Source: Varroa destructor | Lineage: Eukaryota > Arthropoda > Arachnida > Mesostigmata > Varroidae | DNA length: 64,000 nucleotides | Direction of reading: 5' to 3' | NCBI RefSeq assembly: GCF_002443255.2 | Contig: NW_019211457.1 | Coordinates: forward strand, 44,291,119-44,355,118 | Shown: positions 1 through 13,140 of the stretch, in pieces | Layout: the number at the start of each line of letters is the position of its first letter | Numbering within the stretch: position 1 is the stretch's first letter | Made by a program: the position numbers and the translations under genes | Notes under the pieces: model-generated | Seen by the model: the letters and a program-made list of their open reading frames with translations, nothing else | The model's database searches: none | Told to the model about the DNA's origin: nothing

Positions 1-15
1 ATATATATATATATA
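1..15. repeat. (AT)n microsatellite at window edge
   Basis: Alternating A and T occupy the first 15 bases. The array is probably longer, because it is cut by the window boundary. Confidence 0.8.
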
Positions 16-940
16 CGAATAGCCAACTCGCGGAGGCAAACAAGTAAGTCGGTCGTCACTAAAATGGACTGCCTTCGGTTTTACTGGTTTACTTCCTACC
101 CCCGCCCTCTCTATTTGCTCCTCGTTTTTCTTATATTTTGCCCCTGTCTAACTCAGCACTATTTTGCCATCCCAACTTAGATTTTGTCCTGCTGGCATTT
201 TTGCGTCAAAGTCAAGCTGTTGGTAACCATGCGACGACTGCTGGCACGGTCGCTTTTACCAACTCGCTATTATTGATAGGCGTACCCCTATGCCTGCAAA
301 AGCACTGAAGCTCAACGTACAGGCGTTTGTGAGACGCGGCAATGACGGGAAGGCAGAATGCCGAAGAGGAACAGCCCTTGGGAGGTTATTTGTTCCTCTC
401 GTTACGTCTCTCACACGCCAGTTGGCCGTAGCAGCAACGGCGATCATCGTAACCATCGTCTATTTTGTAACTGGTAGAATCGATGGCGACGGCGGCAACG
501 GGAGTATTGCTTTATTCCCTGCCGTTTCCCGCTGATGATTCTTGTGAGCTTCAATTTTGCGTACCATGCAATCCTCAAGCTGCCTATCGAAGATCGAATT
601 GTACTTCAGTAGCGGCGAACTTTCGTTGGCAGCTAGAGCGAGAGCGGGATGAGGTAAAGCGCAACGATAATTTTCGATTCGAAAAAGAACAAAGTAAAAA
701 ACTTTTCGAGCGACGAAGCGCAATTCTCTGCTATCGTATGCGTAGCCAGTGCAGACCGCTTCTGCTCTACAACTGTTTGGCTTCTGATTGACGTTAGAGG
801 TTGTACAGAGCGGGTAACGTCAAGAAACGGCCAGCGGTGGAGCCAGAGATTGTCGGTAGACTTTTTATTTCTTCGCTCGGCAAGTCGTCATCGTTATTTC
901 GCCCGTCGTCAAAACGACAGCTCCACATACATCGCATATT

Positions 941-942
941 TA

Positions 943-986
<44 letters not shown>
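941..986. repeat. (TA)n microsatellite
   Basis: A pure TA array of 19 units runs from 949 to 986, preceded by an imperfect unit (TATATATG) from 941. On either strand it would translate as alternating Ile and Tyr, so open frames crossing it are artefacts of the repeat. Confidence 0.95.
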
Positions 987-991
<5 letters not shown>

Positions 992-2015
992 AATAGGGAA
1001 GATGGGAAAGAGCTTGCTGCTGCTGTGTGCGCGCTTGACTGACTACACGGCCATACCCGTTTCGTATTAGGCGTTCACCGTCTGCGGCATCCGCTTCGAT
1101 GCCGATGTGGCGTCGCCACAGGTATAGCCACGGATGCGGCAAATGCGATGAAGCAACAACATCTGTCCAGTCTTCTGGACAGCAACGAAAAGTAGATGAA
1201 GAATAGAAGAGCGTCTAGGAAAAACGAGATGATGATGACGAAGTTTCGAGGAGGAAATAGAAAAAACCGGACGAGTGCCAGTTAGCCAACATGCCGCAGA
1301 TCGATGTGCTTGGAAGGAGGCTACAAAGAAGTAGAGCTGTGCTACTGTTGAAGTTGTTGCCCAGTATGGGCTTACGGTGGCGATGGCAGCGACGTCGCTA
1401 ACGCTGCAAGAGTTCCTGAATCTAATTTGATATTAGCATGATGGACTTGCCTGCAAGCAAGGAGCGCCCACGATCCCCTTCTCTTACGACCACTGTCTTT
1501 ACTACTGCTACAGCTACCGCGGGTAACTTTATCTCTGGGCATCCTTAGCACTTGGTGCATGAAGGAGTTACGGCTGCTGCTTCTGCTTACAGTAATCGCG
1601 CGATTGCCACTGGCCGCGCACCCCCGTTCATGTTGCTCATGTCAAGGAGCATCCGCTCGTGAACGGAACGTATTTTGGAGCTGGCCAAAGAGCTCAGAGG
1701 CAGGCAGAACAGCCACGGTTGGAGGACGATAGTAGGGGGTGAGTGGGTGGGTAAAGGCATGCAGCTTCATCATCAGCATCTTCATTAACATTACCACCGT
1801 CTTTATCAACATCGCCGCCGCCGCTGCCATTTCGCAGTAATAATAGTAGAAGCAACAAAGCTTCACCAGTTGGACTTCGTATCTGCTACACTGGGAGTCC
1901 GCTACAGCTAAGTACCGGACGTAAAACTTAAAACACCCCCACCCCATCATCAACAGTAGGCAGCAACGTCCAGAGCAGCATTGCCGCTGCCGTCACTTAC
2001 AATAACGTTCACCAG

Positions 2016-2033
2016 CAGCGGCGGCGGCGGCGG
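2016..2033. repeat. (GCG)n trinucleotide run
   Basis: About six GCG units sit within a wider tract of GCA/GCC-type triplets. Confidence 0.8.
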
Positions 2034-2297
2034 CTGCGGTGATATCCGGCCAGATGCAGCATTACTCGGCCAGTGCCTCTAACGCTCCTGGTGCCGACTG
2101 AACTCAATACGGTCATTATCGTCGTCATGGCTACGACCACGAATCCCGCCACCGTCACCAGTAGCAACAGCAGCGGCTTGGAACAGCGACAACATCACGC
2201 CGATCCGACTCACTGCAATGTAGAGAGACAACACACGACCGCTCCGCCAGTCCTCTCGAGGCAGAGAGGAACGAAGTAAGCAGATGAGGAAGCGATG

Positions 2298-2317
2298 GTG
2301 AGTGGGTGGGTGGGTGG
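2298..2317. repeat. (GGGT)n-like tetranucleotide run
   Basis: GTGAGTGGGTGGGTGGGTGG-type repetition. The runs of three G with short T spacers could form a G-quadruplex on the plus strand; that is inference from the G spacing. Confidence 0.7.
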
Positions 2318-3160
2318 ATAGTTGGTAGAACGCTACGAACGCATGGGGAATCCACGAAGTAGCGAGCAACGAAGGCTGATTTTTCGTTGCCTGCCGCTGT
2401 TGTTGTTAAGAGCTAGACGCAGGACTGCGCCTGTCAGCGGTTCGCTGCTACTGCTTCTGTTTTTAGCGACGTTTGGCTTGATGTTGGCACCGCTGCTGCT
2501 ACTGCTCCTCCTCTTAAACCTGTTGATATCTGAACGTAAAGGCTGAGGCTAACACTGCCTGCCGCTCACACTATCGTGCCTATTGCGGCAACTGCAACAA
2601 CATGATAGCGACGCGGACGCTCGTTGTAATGGCGATGGCGCCGGTGTCCACTGTCGTTCGTTCGTTGTAGGGGAAACCGGTACCGATGCGGAGGAGTGAC
2701 CACGGCCAGCGACTGGCAACTGGCCACTCGTAGGTACAGGAAGCACGCTTCGCTAAGCACGGACCATTTGACCGGCGGGCACCATCCGACGTTGCTACCA
2801 GCATGCAGCAGAGAGCCGCGGAGCATCCAGGCGAGTTACGCCGCAGTGATGAGAGCTGAGTTAAGTCGAAAAGATTCAACAGAACAAACTACTATTACCT
2901 GCCACTCGTATTGCTACCGCTGCTACGGTTTCCACAAACGCGCGTCGCGCGCTGCTGTTCAGCGCGCTCTGGCTGGATTCGCTGGAGGATTGGTTTGCGT
3001 AAGCTGTTCGTATAACATTAGCAATAAGCGACGACACAACAATAGAACGCCAACGAAGGGTGACTAGCAGCAGGTGACCAACTACCGCATAACAAATAGT
3101 ACCATCATGATACCTGCCTTGGCTTCAACTGTCCAAACTCCCCCAACCGGCAATGAGGTA

Positions 3161-6100
3161 CATTAGAGGTCTACTCAATTCTAGACCGTCTAATAGCTTC
3201 AAATGGAAATCCACTAACGCACCTTTTGCTTGTAATGCACGAAAGCGGGCCTCAATTGTGTCAATCACAGTAATTTACCTCTTCTACAAGAGGGTAAATC
3301 GATTGAGTAGACAGAAAATGCTATGGAATAGCTTAAAAATGAGATCGAAACGCAAACGCGAGAAAACCACTTTTACCAGCCACTTGGAATCCTAACTGTT
3401 GTATACTAAACGCTTGTGATAGTAAGCTTGATAAGTTCCTAATATGATGTAGTATTTTTCTCATTACTCGGAATTAAATATAGCGTAATATATTGTATAC
3501 GATGATGGCCTGTGAAGATGCATAACTTCGCACAGTACACATTTCATATATGTAAACTTCAGTTTAATTTTAGCCCCGTTCGATTGTCTAAACAATGGCT
3601 TCTAAATAAACTTCTCCTTTTGAATCCCTCCCAGTAGAATAAGCACAGTTATATTGTATTCTGAATAAAGATAAGCGTCTCGTCTACGCCGTATAAAATA
3701 TGTAGCAAGCCCAAAACGAATCACCATCCAGATGCTTGCCGAGTTTGACATCGTCGGAGGATTATATCTTCTAGCATTCAACACATGCACTGAAGTTACC
3801 TCTGTCTTCACCAGTCAGTAAAAAGTCCATAATCCGTGTCAGTGGTGATCGCTTCATCTGTTTCATCTCTTTCTCGCACACTCAATAACATCACGTGAGC
3901 GCGCCTGGGCGGATGTACCGGACATGCTCAGCTGAATAGGAGCGTGATACGATTCCCCCTTTACGATGGAGTCTGTCTGGGAACAAAAATGCAGATCACG
4001 ATAGGGTCTTGTGTTGTTATGGCGGCCTCTTACTGTTGCAGTGGTAGTTCCAAATAGTATCCGGTCAGAAAATGACACGGGCGACACCATCAAAAAAGTC
4101 GACACGGCCATAGCGGGGCGAACACGGCATTCATTGCTCGGTCCATCCGTTCTCTGCACTGAAACTAGTGACATTAACAGCAGCAGACGTAGTAATGGCA
4201 GCAGAACACAGCGATAGGATGGATATTAGAATAGGTGATCATTTTTGAAACGATCTCCGCCCTTCAGTCTCTGGCATTTCGGTGATACCTGAATAAAAGC
4301 GCCACGGGATAAAATCGCAGACGACAATGTCCTCGGACATCTATACAGTAGTAAGGCACAACAGTCAAAAAAAAAATTCAAAGCAACCCTTGCACGCACG
4401 ATGGCCACTTATTGATTTACTGATACGTGAAACAAGCCCGATAAACATCCCCAACAGCAGATCAACATGCTTCGCGTCTTTTGCAATACGAGGGGAGGCA
4501 ACGCACAATGGTGAATACAGCGGATTAGAGAAGACGGCCTTTAAAATCGACAATATATATCTAACACCAAAATATCTTCTGTATGTAACCATGATAATAA
4601 TGGAAAAGGAAACGCTGAAAGACTCAGATTGATTACTCATAAATAGAGATCATGTTGAACTGATGCGCCGTCTTAATAGCATAACAGGCGTGCGCCTACA
4701 TCTCTAACTATCAAGGGCCGTGCCGGCCTCAGTTGTCAATCCATGTTAATACTTCTATTAGAGACTAGATAATATGTTACAGCAGTGCAGTATAGACCGA
4801 ACCGTCGTCGAATACGAAGCCCCTGTTTGCTCCACTGGATATGATTTATTGCTCTGGAACACAAGTGACAACGATTGCCGTCAGAATACATGTTACATGG
4901 GTGAAATTATCTGAAAATCCGATCACCCTTCGCAATGAACGTAATATTAGGCGTTTCTTATTCAATCACGCGTTATCGACCCCTTAAAGAGGTAAAAAAG
5001 TGTATGAGTGAATTTTATACCTTGAATGTACTTTCTAGTCGAACGATGCACGACATAGAAATACCCGTACACATAAATACATAGTTATAGCGTTATTGTG
5101 TAGTGAGCATTACTCGAAAGAGTTCGTGCTCCATACCACCTACAAATCAATTCTGAACGCATGTCGAACTGCTCAAGTCACTTTGAAGGTATATGATGCG
5201 ACGCTTCGCCAGACGCGCTCGGCAACTTCGACGTCCACTCGACCGGCCATTGCATGCCGTTCCTCTTTGGAGCGCTCACTTTTGTCTACAGTAGTTATTA
5301 GTCCAGCTGAGGCAGAAGCTTCTGCGCTGTTTTGATCAATTCTTCGTCAGTTCTTCTGTCAACGTCGCGTCGATTGCCCTGATTTTCATACCATCCCTAC
5401 CGATGCTCTTTTCTGCTGCCTATTCGACCGCCGTGCAGGCCTGCGCAGCTAGCCCTGGCTAATCGTTGTATACTACATTGTCAAGAACCGATTGCTCCAC
5501 TGGTAAATGCTACTAGGCAAAACTGGGCAGACAGCGACATAATAGAGTAGCCAGGTCCCTGAAAATGCCGATGTCGTCAATGCTGTTTAAGAATGAGAGT
5601 GACAAAACCATCTTCACCTCTAGCTGCCTTTTTACTTCAGGCTTTTATCTGTCCCTCGCCTTCAATGGCTTTTGACAAAGAAGACGAGATGACAGCGTGC
5701 AGACGCAAATCAATAGATGGGCAACGCAGTGCAACTGAATCACGCAGCATCAGAATCGGATCGACCGCTTAACTGTTCAGCTACCACGTTCCTGATAGGT
5801 AAGCATATAGGGCGTTCGCGGACATCCGGCGCGGCTTCCTCACTGCGACAGGCCAGCACGGCAAACTCAAACGATGGCCAGGGCTTCGGTGCTTGCGATT
5901 CAACGTCCTTCGATAGTTAACCACTCGGCCAACCGTCCCGTATACAATAAGTACCAGCTCCAATGAAAGCAGAAACTTCATAGGTATGTCCACGGTCGTT
6001 TGGAGCGTTTAGGTGTTAAGTTCAGGCAGTGTCACGCGTAAACGCGTTTTCCATCATCGTCTTATTCAATCATCTACGAAGTGCGCTTAGTGCGATCGCA

Positions 6101-7300
6101 AAAACAAAGTTTCACTTTTACAACTGGCGTTTTCGATGTTTAGCGACCGGCCTCGCTACTGCCTCGGCTGTAATTGATGTCGAAAAGCTGATGCCAAAAT
6201 ATTTCCGAAACGTCCGCTCCGACAGAGACGAACCAAGATCAGCGACAAGTCGTATCCGTAAATAACGTACAGGTGCCTGACACCAATATGACTTGAGTAT
6301 CTGCATTGAGCTACTTTTGATCCCGTTTTGTCTCTCTCTTCACGTCGATTCCTATCCGGTACTTGTATATGCGCCCTCTATAGGCGTCGCAGTATCAATA
6401 CCATTTGGTAGCCGTTAGACAAGAAGGAGACTGGCGCTTGTGACAGAGCTTCACTTAGCCTGCGTGTTTGACTTGCGTTATAGGTGCAGGGGCTTAATCT
6501 GCTTTCTCTTAAAGTCATCTGACAGTGGTCTACAATAACCTGATCTTTACGGTAAATGGCCTATATTTTGGCCTGTGTGTATACATTGCGTATTCAACCG
6601 GACACGTTCGTCGTAGACTGTCAAATGCACTTTGTATGAGTAGTTGTGAAACGTTGATGTAACAAATTTTCGTGTTAAGTTCTAGCTGGTAATAATAACG
6701 AGTACATTTAGCGTCACAGCCTAAGCACACATAGATCGCCACATGTCACTAGAACGGTCCGCTCGTCATTGGCTATCACGACTGTGTTAAAAGCGACGTA
6801 GTACCTATTTTCGAGCTTGAATCATGTCCAATTTCATTTTTTCTCTAAGCGAGTCTGCTAGAGGCACGCCTCAACAAAGTCTGTATTAGCAGTAGCGGCA
6901 GCACCAACAACCCTGAAGGAATTGGTTACACGAATAAGGCTCAGCTGTGGCCTGAGAACGTCGGAGCGAGCAAAAAGGGACAGTTTTTATGTGCTCCGGA
7001 GTATTCGCTGCAGTTGGCGTGGCGGCAGCTTCAAATGCTCGTATCCGTTTTCCTCAGTTTGTTTTTTCGCCAATTTACTTGCTCACAGCTTGTTCTCAAA
7101 TCCACGCATAGAGCACACGTCATTGTCACCGTCGCACACTGCAGTTCTCTACCACAAAAGCAGCAACAACTTCTGCTCTTCTGGGAGTGTGACAAAGGAC
7201 TGAAGATGTCCGTATATTCAGTAGACGCGTCGCTATGAACATGCGTATGCGGCGCAAGCGATACAAATGATATAGCTTGCTAACAAACAAACCGACACCT
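3161..7300. other. AT-richer, repeat-poor DNA without a recognisable gene
   Basis: I see nothing in this stretch that I can name. Open frames are under about 105 codons and do not resemble a known family. A pyrimidine tract followed by TTCAG near 5625-5640 looks like a splice acceptor but is not followed by an extended open frame. Confidence 0.5.
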
Positions 7301-7457
7301 TACTAGAACATCAACAATAATTACAACAAATGCAGATAACATTGACGCAGGTTCCTGCGTGTGTATATATACACGCAGTGGCTAATTTGCCATTATACGC
7401 AACAGTAAATCGTCGCGTTGGACATCGCAAGCTCCCAGGCTGGCTGGCCGAACGCTC

Positions 7458-7508
7458 TCCCGCCCGCCTGCCTGCCTGCCTGCCTGCCCGCCCGCCCGCC
7501 CGCCCGCT
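7458..7508. repeat. (CCTG)n-(CCCG)n compound tetranucleotide repeat
   Basis: Tetranucleotide units change from CCTG to CCCG along the array: CCTG units in the first half and five CCCG units in the second. The change of unit by one base suggests one array that diverged by point mutation followed by slippage. It is strongly C-rich on the plus strand. Confidence 0.92.
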
Positions 7509-8744
7509 GGCTAGTGGGATCTTTCTCGGTCGCAAGCTCCACACAACATTCATAGGCGCAACAAGAAGACTAGCAACAACGATAACTAGTCTTTATGCGC
7601 ACCTCAGCAGAGACGATAACAAATACAATCATACTACTAAACTTGTTACTGTTTTAGTTGTGACTTTTTGGTTAGAACTGCTGCGCCTGTGGACACGGTT
7701 CGCGTTGTTGCCAATAGCCGACACACGAAGTCGGACTGAAAATGGCCGGGTCGACGTGACCGCCTGGGAAACTTGAGTAGGGTGACGAAGACCCTCGTCT
7801 TCGTCTCTATATTTAGTTATGTATATGCATAGAAACAAGTGCTTATTACCTGCCACTATTTTAGATATTAGTAGGCTCCGTGTAGTGGCCGACTACTACT
7901 GATGGCGCTACTGCTTCCTCTGCCGCGCCCATTGGGTATTTATAATATAAATAACAACAGTGAGCTAACCGTCGAAGAATGAAGGCAAGAGGCTTTGCCT
8001 ATTTTGCGGTCATAACAGGTAGGTCGCTAAGACAGCTTTTATCTGCCGGCTAGCTAAGGCCGTAATTAACATCGTCACCCTAGTACTATGATTAACTTCT
8101 TGTTTCCTAACATGTGATAGCTGCACACGTGCCGTTCGCAGGTTGGCTACGCGAAGTCAGAGAAGAAGACGTTTCTAATCAAAAGGGACTTCAACACGTA
8201 CTTATAATGTCAAAGCTGAAAAGGGACTTCGATGCTCGTTTGTCTGAACTGAATACGACCGGAATAGAAAGAGAGTCGCAAGGAGTCGAAAGGATCGATA
8301 AGTTAGATAAAAATACCGATCAATGGCAAAACTAGAAATTCACGTACGCATTTCTCGAAGTTTTGGAACAAACATCGAGGGTGAAAGACGAATGTTTTCT
8401 TCTGGCCGACGACGAACTTAAGAAAGTTATATCAACGTTTCTCTGTTCGAAGATACGAAACAAGCCGTGCCACGAAGCACAATCACGAACCAACTCACTT
8501 GGACAAGCGATAGAAATGGACAAATAACTTATCGACAGCGGCTTGGAACTGGAACTGTAAACAGAAGTTCTAGTCTAGCTGCCACTACGAGCGCTGCTGT
8601 CACCAATGTCCAGTTTGAATCTCTAGGCGGCAGCTGCTGCCCAATTCTTGCGTCACTGAACGAGCCGAATTACACGGATAGTAACTGGCTAAACCGATCG
8701 ACTCAACGTCTCGCTCCCTTTCCGTTTCTGTAGCAGCAGTAACA

Positions 8745-8786
8745 GCCGCCCTAGCGTCAACGGCCGCCGCCCGAGCGTCAACGGCA
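8745..8786. repeat. 21-bp tandem duplication
   Basis: Two adjacent copies of a 21-bp unit share the core AGCGTCAACGGC at 8753-8764 and 8774-8785, with GCCGCCC before each. Read on the minus strand the pair would encode a repeated Ala-Val-Asp-Ala-Arg-Ala-Ala heptad, but the surrounding frame is short and unrecognised, so a plain minisatellite is likelier. Confidence 0.75.
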
Positions 8787-8847
8787 ACTCGGCTCAAAGA
8801 CGCCGCACGGCGTGAAGCGACACCGAGTCAAACGGTGAGAACTTACG

Positions 8848-8880
8848 GCAGCCAGCCGGCCGGCCGGCAGGCCAGCCAGC
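8848..8880. repeat. CCGG/GCCAGCC self-complementary tract
   Basis: Repeated CCGG units are flanked by GCCAGCC-type units, giving a tract that can fold on itself on either strand. Confidence 0.65.
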
Positions 8881-9609
8881 CTGACAAACTTTCTAGTCGG
8901 CCAGAGCCCGCAGCCCCACGCTATGGGGCGTTCCATACAACAACTGCACATAGTACAGTTATGGACACGAACTCAATATACATGATGGCAAAAGCGCGGC
9001 GCAGCTAGAGTGCAAAGTGTATTTATACAGGTATATTCATTCATATACAGGTAGATATAGAACGATAGGTGATTGAAGCTGTCGTCAATCAACAAGAGTA
9101 GGGGAGTTCTATTAGGCCGACAGCCGGTGCTAGCGGCCGCTGAATCGCTCGATGTTCGTGTTGGTTGCTGTCCGCCCAGTCGAATACTAGTAAACCTCTA
9201 AAAAGCTAAAGACCCTTATACGTATGCGTCATCTACGGCCTCTCATACATAGTCTAGCAGTATTGAATGCATACATACCTTTCCTTGTGCGTGATGCGAT
9301 GGTACGTTATAAACCGTGAGCATATATGCGCCAATACTATTGATGGGGATCGATGCAATCAATGAACTGCTACCACGTCGTTGCTGAAGTCAACTGACTC
9401 CCCGACAATCGACACTGATAAGTGGTACGAGAAGCCGACGTCAGGAAGGTATTGAAGTTATTAAAACAGTTTTATTCTACATATACACCGCTTGTCTATG
9501 TGCCTACTGCTGCCAGCGCTGTGTGCTGTATTAGTTGCACTCGAAGGCCATTAGGCAGGCTGATAGCGGTGGTTAGTAAAATCGTAAAATGTATAGGGAT
9601 ATCCCGAAG

Positions 9610-9636
9610 TGCCAAAAGGCTCTGAGCCTTTTGGCA
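9610..9636. repeat. Perfect 27-bp palindrome (13-bp arms)
   Basis: TGCCAAAAGGCTC at 9610-9622 is exactly mirrored by GAGCCTTTTGGCA at 9624-9636 with a single base between the arms. No T-run follows and no bacterial terminator is expected in this context. It is seen directly; any function is unknown. Confidence 0.9.
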
Positions 9637-10940
9637 AGGAGCCCAGTAAGTGACCAATTCGAATGGGTCGTTATTGTTACTGTGTTATAAGTGGTGGCTA
9701 AGGAACACGAACGGATCGAATCCATGTCTCGTTGCTTACATTGGGTACGATTGGAGTGTATTCAGCTTGCTTAACATAGCCTTACTTGGGTCAGAGGAAT
9801 AACAAATTTGTTAATGATCGAACCGAATAGAAGATCATGCCCTTTGTTTATGTTTCGCCTATACACAAACCGGTTGCCTGGCGACCCTGTCCACCTTTGC
9901 TGGCACCGTTTGCTTCATGGAATAAGTTTGTAGTTCAGCCTCACACTTATCATCCGCACGGATTAAATCAACCGTGACATTTCCGCCACGATTCGCTCTT
10001 TGTGAAAGGCAGAGCGCCCACAAACTGGGCAGAAAATGTAGTTGTCACTTTTAGCGACAATCGAACTCTATGTAGATACAACAAACTTATAACGTATGTA
10101 ATAAAATAGCCCACTAACCTGCTGTTTGCTTTGTGGGCCGTACAAAGATGGACGACCCAAATCAAGGTTTAGAAAATGAATGGTCATATATCTTGTTCTG
10201 GATTTATTCAAAGCATATACGGATCTTGCGTATTGCCTTATAGTGAGGTCCAAGTTACACACTATCAATATTAGAGCGTCAAAATTATGCAGAGGATATT
10301 GTGATGGTTTCATTTTTTTCAACCGCAGTTAGATGTTACTAGCAGCAACAGTGTATGACCTCTCTAATTTATAATTATAGTTATTTTTATTACAACAAAA
10401 AATTAAATTGACCATTTTGAGTGATCCCAACCTTGAATATTTTTTGATATAAAAATTAGATTATTCTGGAAACATTGATCTCAAATGATAGCTTTCCGCA
10501 CGTATAAGCACATATAGGACCTGTCCTTAAAAGCGTTAAAAAAAATTTCACGGCAACCAATGATAGAATGACGCATTTCAACTTTTTTTTTCTGATTTGT
10601 GAAGCTCTTTGAGAGCCACCCTAACAGCCTAGAATCCGTTAAAAAGACGTATAGAAAAAATTTTAGGCTCTTTCTCGTTCACACACATATCTATTAGTGG
10701 TGATTGTTGGTGGTGGTGGTTGCGTAAGTCACAGTGAAGCGAGATGATCGTTGAAACCGTCAGGGCGGTTAGGCTGACTCGAATGTAAATGGTAGAAGTA
10801 AGCGTCCGTGAACTTCACGCAGCTTGCGCGTTAGCGGTGAGTTACATTTATTACAGTATTGGTGTAGAATTAGGACAAGGCTACTATGCGCAAGTACTCT
10901 TTTGCCCGTCTAATGAAGGAATATTCATTGTACATATATT

Positions 10941-11080
10941 GCCCCCGTGATAGTAAAGTAGGTAACGCGTTTGCCTGCTGAACTTCAGAACACGTAACGG
11001 TCTAGGTTCGAACCCGGACATGAACACGCTTCATTACCGGTACGAATACCGGATGTGAAACCCAAAAAATACATACATGT
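10941..11080 (+). mobile_element. tRNA-derived SINE-like element (copy 1)
   Basis: An A-box-like TAGTAAAGTAGG lies at 10951-10962 (one departure from TRGCNNARYNGG) and a perfect B box GGTTCGAACCC at 11005-11015, the internal promoter layout of RNA polymerase III genes. Between them TTGCCTGCTGAACTTCAG recalls a tRNA anticodon arm, but the T stem and acceptor do not pair as in a working tRNA. Downstream comes a small hairpin (CCGGTA / TACCGG, 11037-11052) and an A-rich end (CCCAAAAAATACATACAT, 11061-11078), as in a SINE tail. The bases from TTCGAA onward resemble those of the copies at 42.9 and 49.3 kb. A decayed tRNA gene is the alternative; the extra 3' sequence favours a SINE. Confidence 0.6.
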
Positions 11081-13063
11081 GTAGTGTTTGCCAATAAACT
11101 CATACTTGGTGTCAGTCATCACTTTCTACTCCTCTCTGTAACTATATATATGGTTGAATGTTGCTTGCAGCTCCTGGTAACGCTGTAATGTTGTAAACGA
11201 TACGATATGAGGAGCCATTTAAGGGGGTTTGCGTGGCACGAGAAAACAACGTTAACAGCGGCAGTAGCGACGGCATTAATTTGCCCTACCGGGAAAATCG
11301 GTAGCTGATGAAATTCCATTAAATCTCGTTTGCTGTCTCCCCGTTGGATATGGTGATAAATGAATGTACTGCGCCAGTTATCTTAGTTCCAGCGTCTTTG
11401 TTGAGATGCTCAACATCAGCTTGGCCTAAAAATTGTCACTTCAATGCACGTAAACCGATTGCGAGATAGAGTATGGATGCGAAGTCAGACGCATAGCCAC
11501 TTATAGCTCTCATTGTAACGTACATAGCCTTCCGGAGCTAATTGCGGTATACGCGGTTTAATAGCAATAACATTAACTATTTATTAACTAACGATTCTAT
11601 CACTATGGCGCTAGTACAACGAAACAAGCGCATTGTATACGTGAGAACGTCATTCTGTGTACGATACAGTTAATTACTATTGTCTCTTTTCGATTCTCAT
11701 AAGTACGTACGGAACATAGCTAAACGAAACTGTCTACCAATTACCCGTCGTTATCAGCAGTGGTTGAGATAGTCTCAGAAACGAAGCAGGATCCCCTGAT
11801 ACTGGACACATATCTGCACTTACTATTTCTCGTGCAGGTCGTCGCCCGTACGGCGAACGCGGCGGCAGCAACGACAGAGTAGGCCACCTTGATGGTGGAT
11901 TTGAGGTGCACCAAACGCTGACCGCTCTACACTTCTGCTGGAGGATCACCAAGCCAGGTGTGTATTTAAGAGAGTTGTTTTTGTATGTGCGTGTGTGTAG
12001 GAGTTGTTCTTGTATGTGAGTTGGGTCTTTGAATCTCTACTGTTTTGTCTGCTCAATGCGTCCTTCTTAGTTGTCGTTCATTCAGGCTCTCGTTCTATAT
12101 CAACGCTGTCTAAATATTCTGCTTTGCTCAAATGTATCCTTATCTTCGGTGTTGTATTCAGAGTGCCTCTGTGTGCCGTCGAACGCAAGAGCGGCCACGT
12201 CACATCCGGCATTAGTGAGACCGGGACATCTCTTCGGCTTCTGTTCGCTAGATAGGCCCTAGCGTACGGCTAACGTATTACTCCGTTGTTCCCTACACTG
12301 CTGCTATCGATAGTCGCGCCTGCCATTGTGCTCTATTGAGCGCCAAAAATCGGACTCGTATTTGGTTTAAGCCGAATCTTCAGTTTTGGTAGACGACACG
12401 TACGGCATTACACTAGAATATAACGCTACAGAAGAAAGATATGCATTTTTTCGCCATCCGTCGACCTAGTAGAAACGGAGCCACTCTGAAACACCGAGTC
12501 GTTCTTACTATATCTGTATTCTGAGTTGACGCCGCCATTCGTTTAAATCATTGGGACCGTTGGAAGTTCTTGTGGCAGTAACAGCAATAGACGGGGGAAC
12601 ATCTGGCAGCGATACCTTCCCTGATGGCACTGCTATACTGACGACAGTGCCGAGAACAACAACGACGATAGCGGAACCACGAAATACACCGTATCCATCA
12701 CCCATTGGGTGCCGCCATTGCTCACTGCCGTCGGCGCCGTGTCAATGTCTACTTCTGGCTTAGGTATACTAGAAGAGAGTCAGCCCATAACAACTAACAT
12801 GACAATTGCTAGTTGTACAGCTGAAAACCGTACGAGCGAGGGTACGGTGCCATTTCCTTTTATACTGTTGTTATGGATGGCAGAGCACGGTACTGTTTCA
12901 CAATCCCGTCGATCGTCACCATTAGCGTTTTCAAACTGCTATCGTTATGTCAGCTTCGTAGACGTTCAGTCCCGGGCAATTTTTTATTCAAATGTGCAGT
13001 GAAGTACCCACTGTTCCTTACGGTCGTTCGTGTCAATGCCGCTCTAGATCTGCTGTTCAGATG

Positions 13064-13140
13064 TAGTCATACACACAGACTCACAGCTACAGATACAATC
13101 ATACACATACAGACACACACGTACACACAAATGCACGTTT
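13064..13140. repeat. Imperfect CA-rich tract
   Basis: Many ACACAC and ATACACA units are interspersed with other bases. It lies inside the longest open frame of the window and explains part of its lack of stops. Confidence 0.7.

Larger units (their letters stand above)
16..3160. other. Triplet-rich non-coding block
   Basis: No recognisable gene is seen. The block is rich in short GCA/GCC/GTC/CAG runs, notably at 1400-1600, 1800-2060 and 2400-2520. All frames are interrupted at short intervals, and the longer open stretches come from low-complexity triplets that translate as poly-Leu, poly-Ser or poly-Ala. It could be intron, UTR or intergenic DNA; the sequence does not decide. Confidence 0.55.
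7301..9420. other. Non-coding block with GC-rich simple repeats
   Basis: Apart from the repeats listed separately (7458-7508, 8745-8786, 8848-8880) no gene is visible. A 148-codon plus-strand open frame (7330-7776) crosses the CCTG/CCCG array, reads as an Ala-Arg-Leu-Pro repeat there, and is best explained by the array lacking stop codons. Confidence 0.5.
9421..11900. other. AT-richer DNA with one SINE-like copy, otherwise featureless
   Basis: Besides the palindrome at 9610-9636 and the tRNA-like element at 10941-11080, I see no gene. A short GGT run lies at 10707-10720. Open frames are below 85 codons. Confidence 0.5.
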
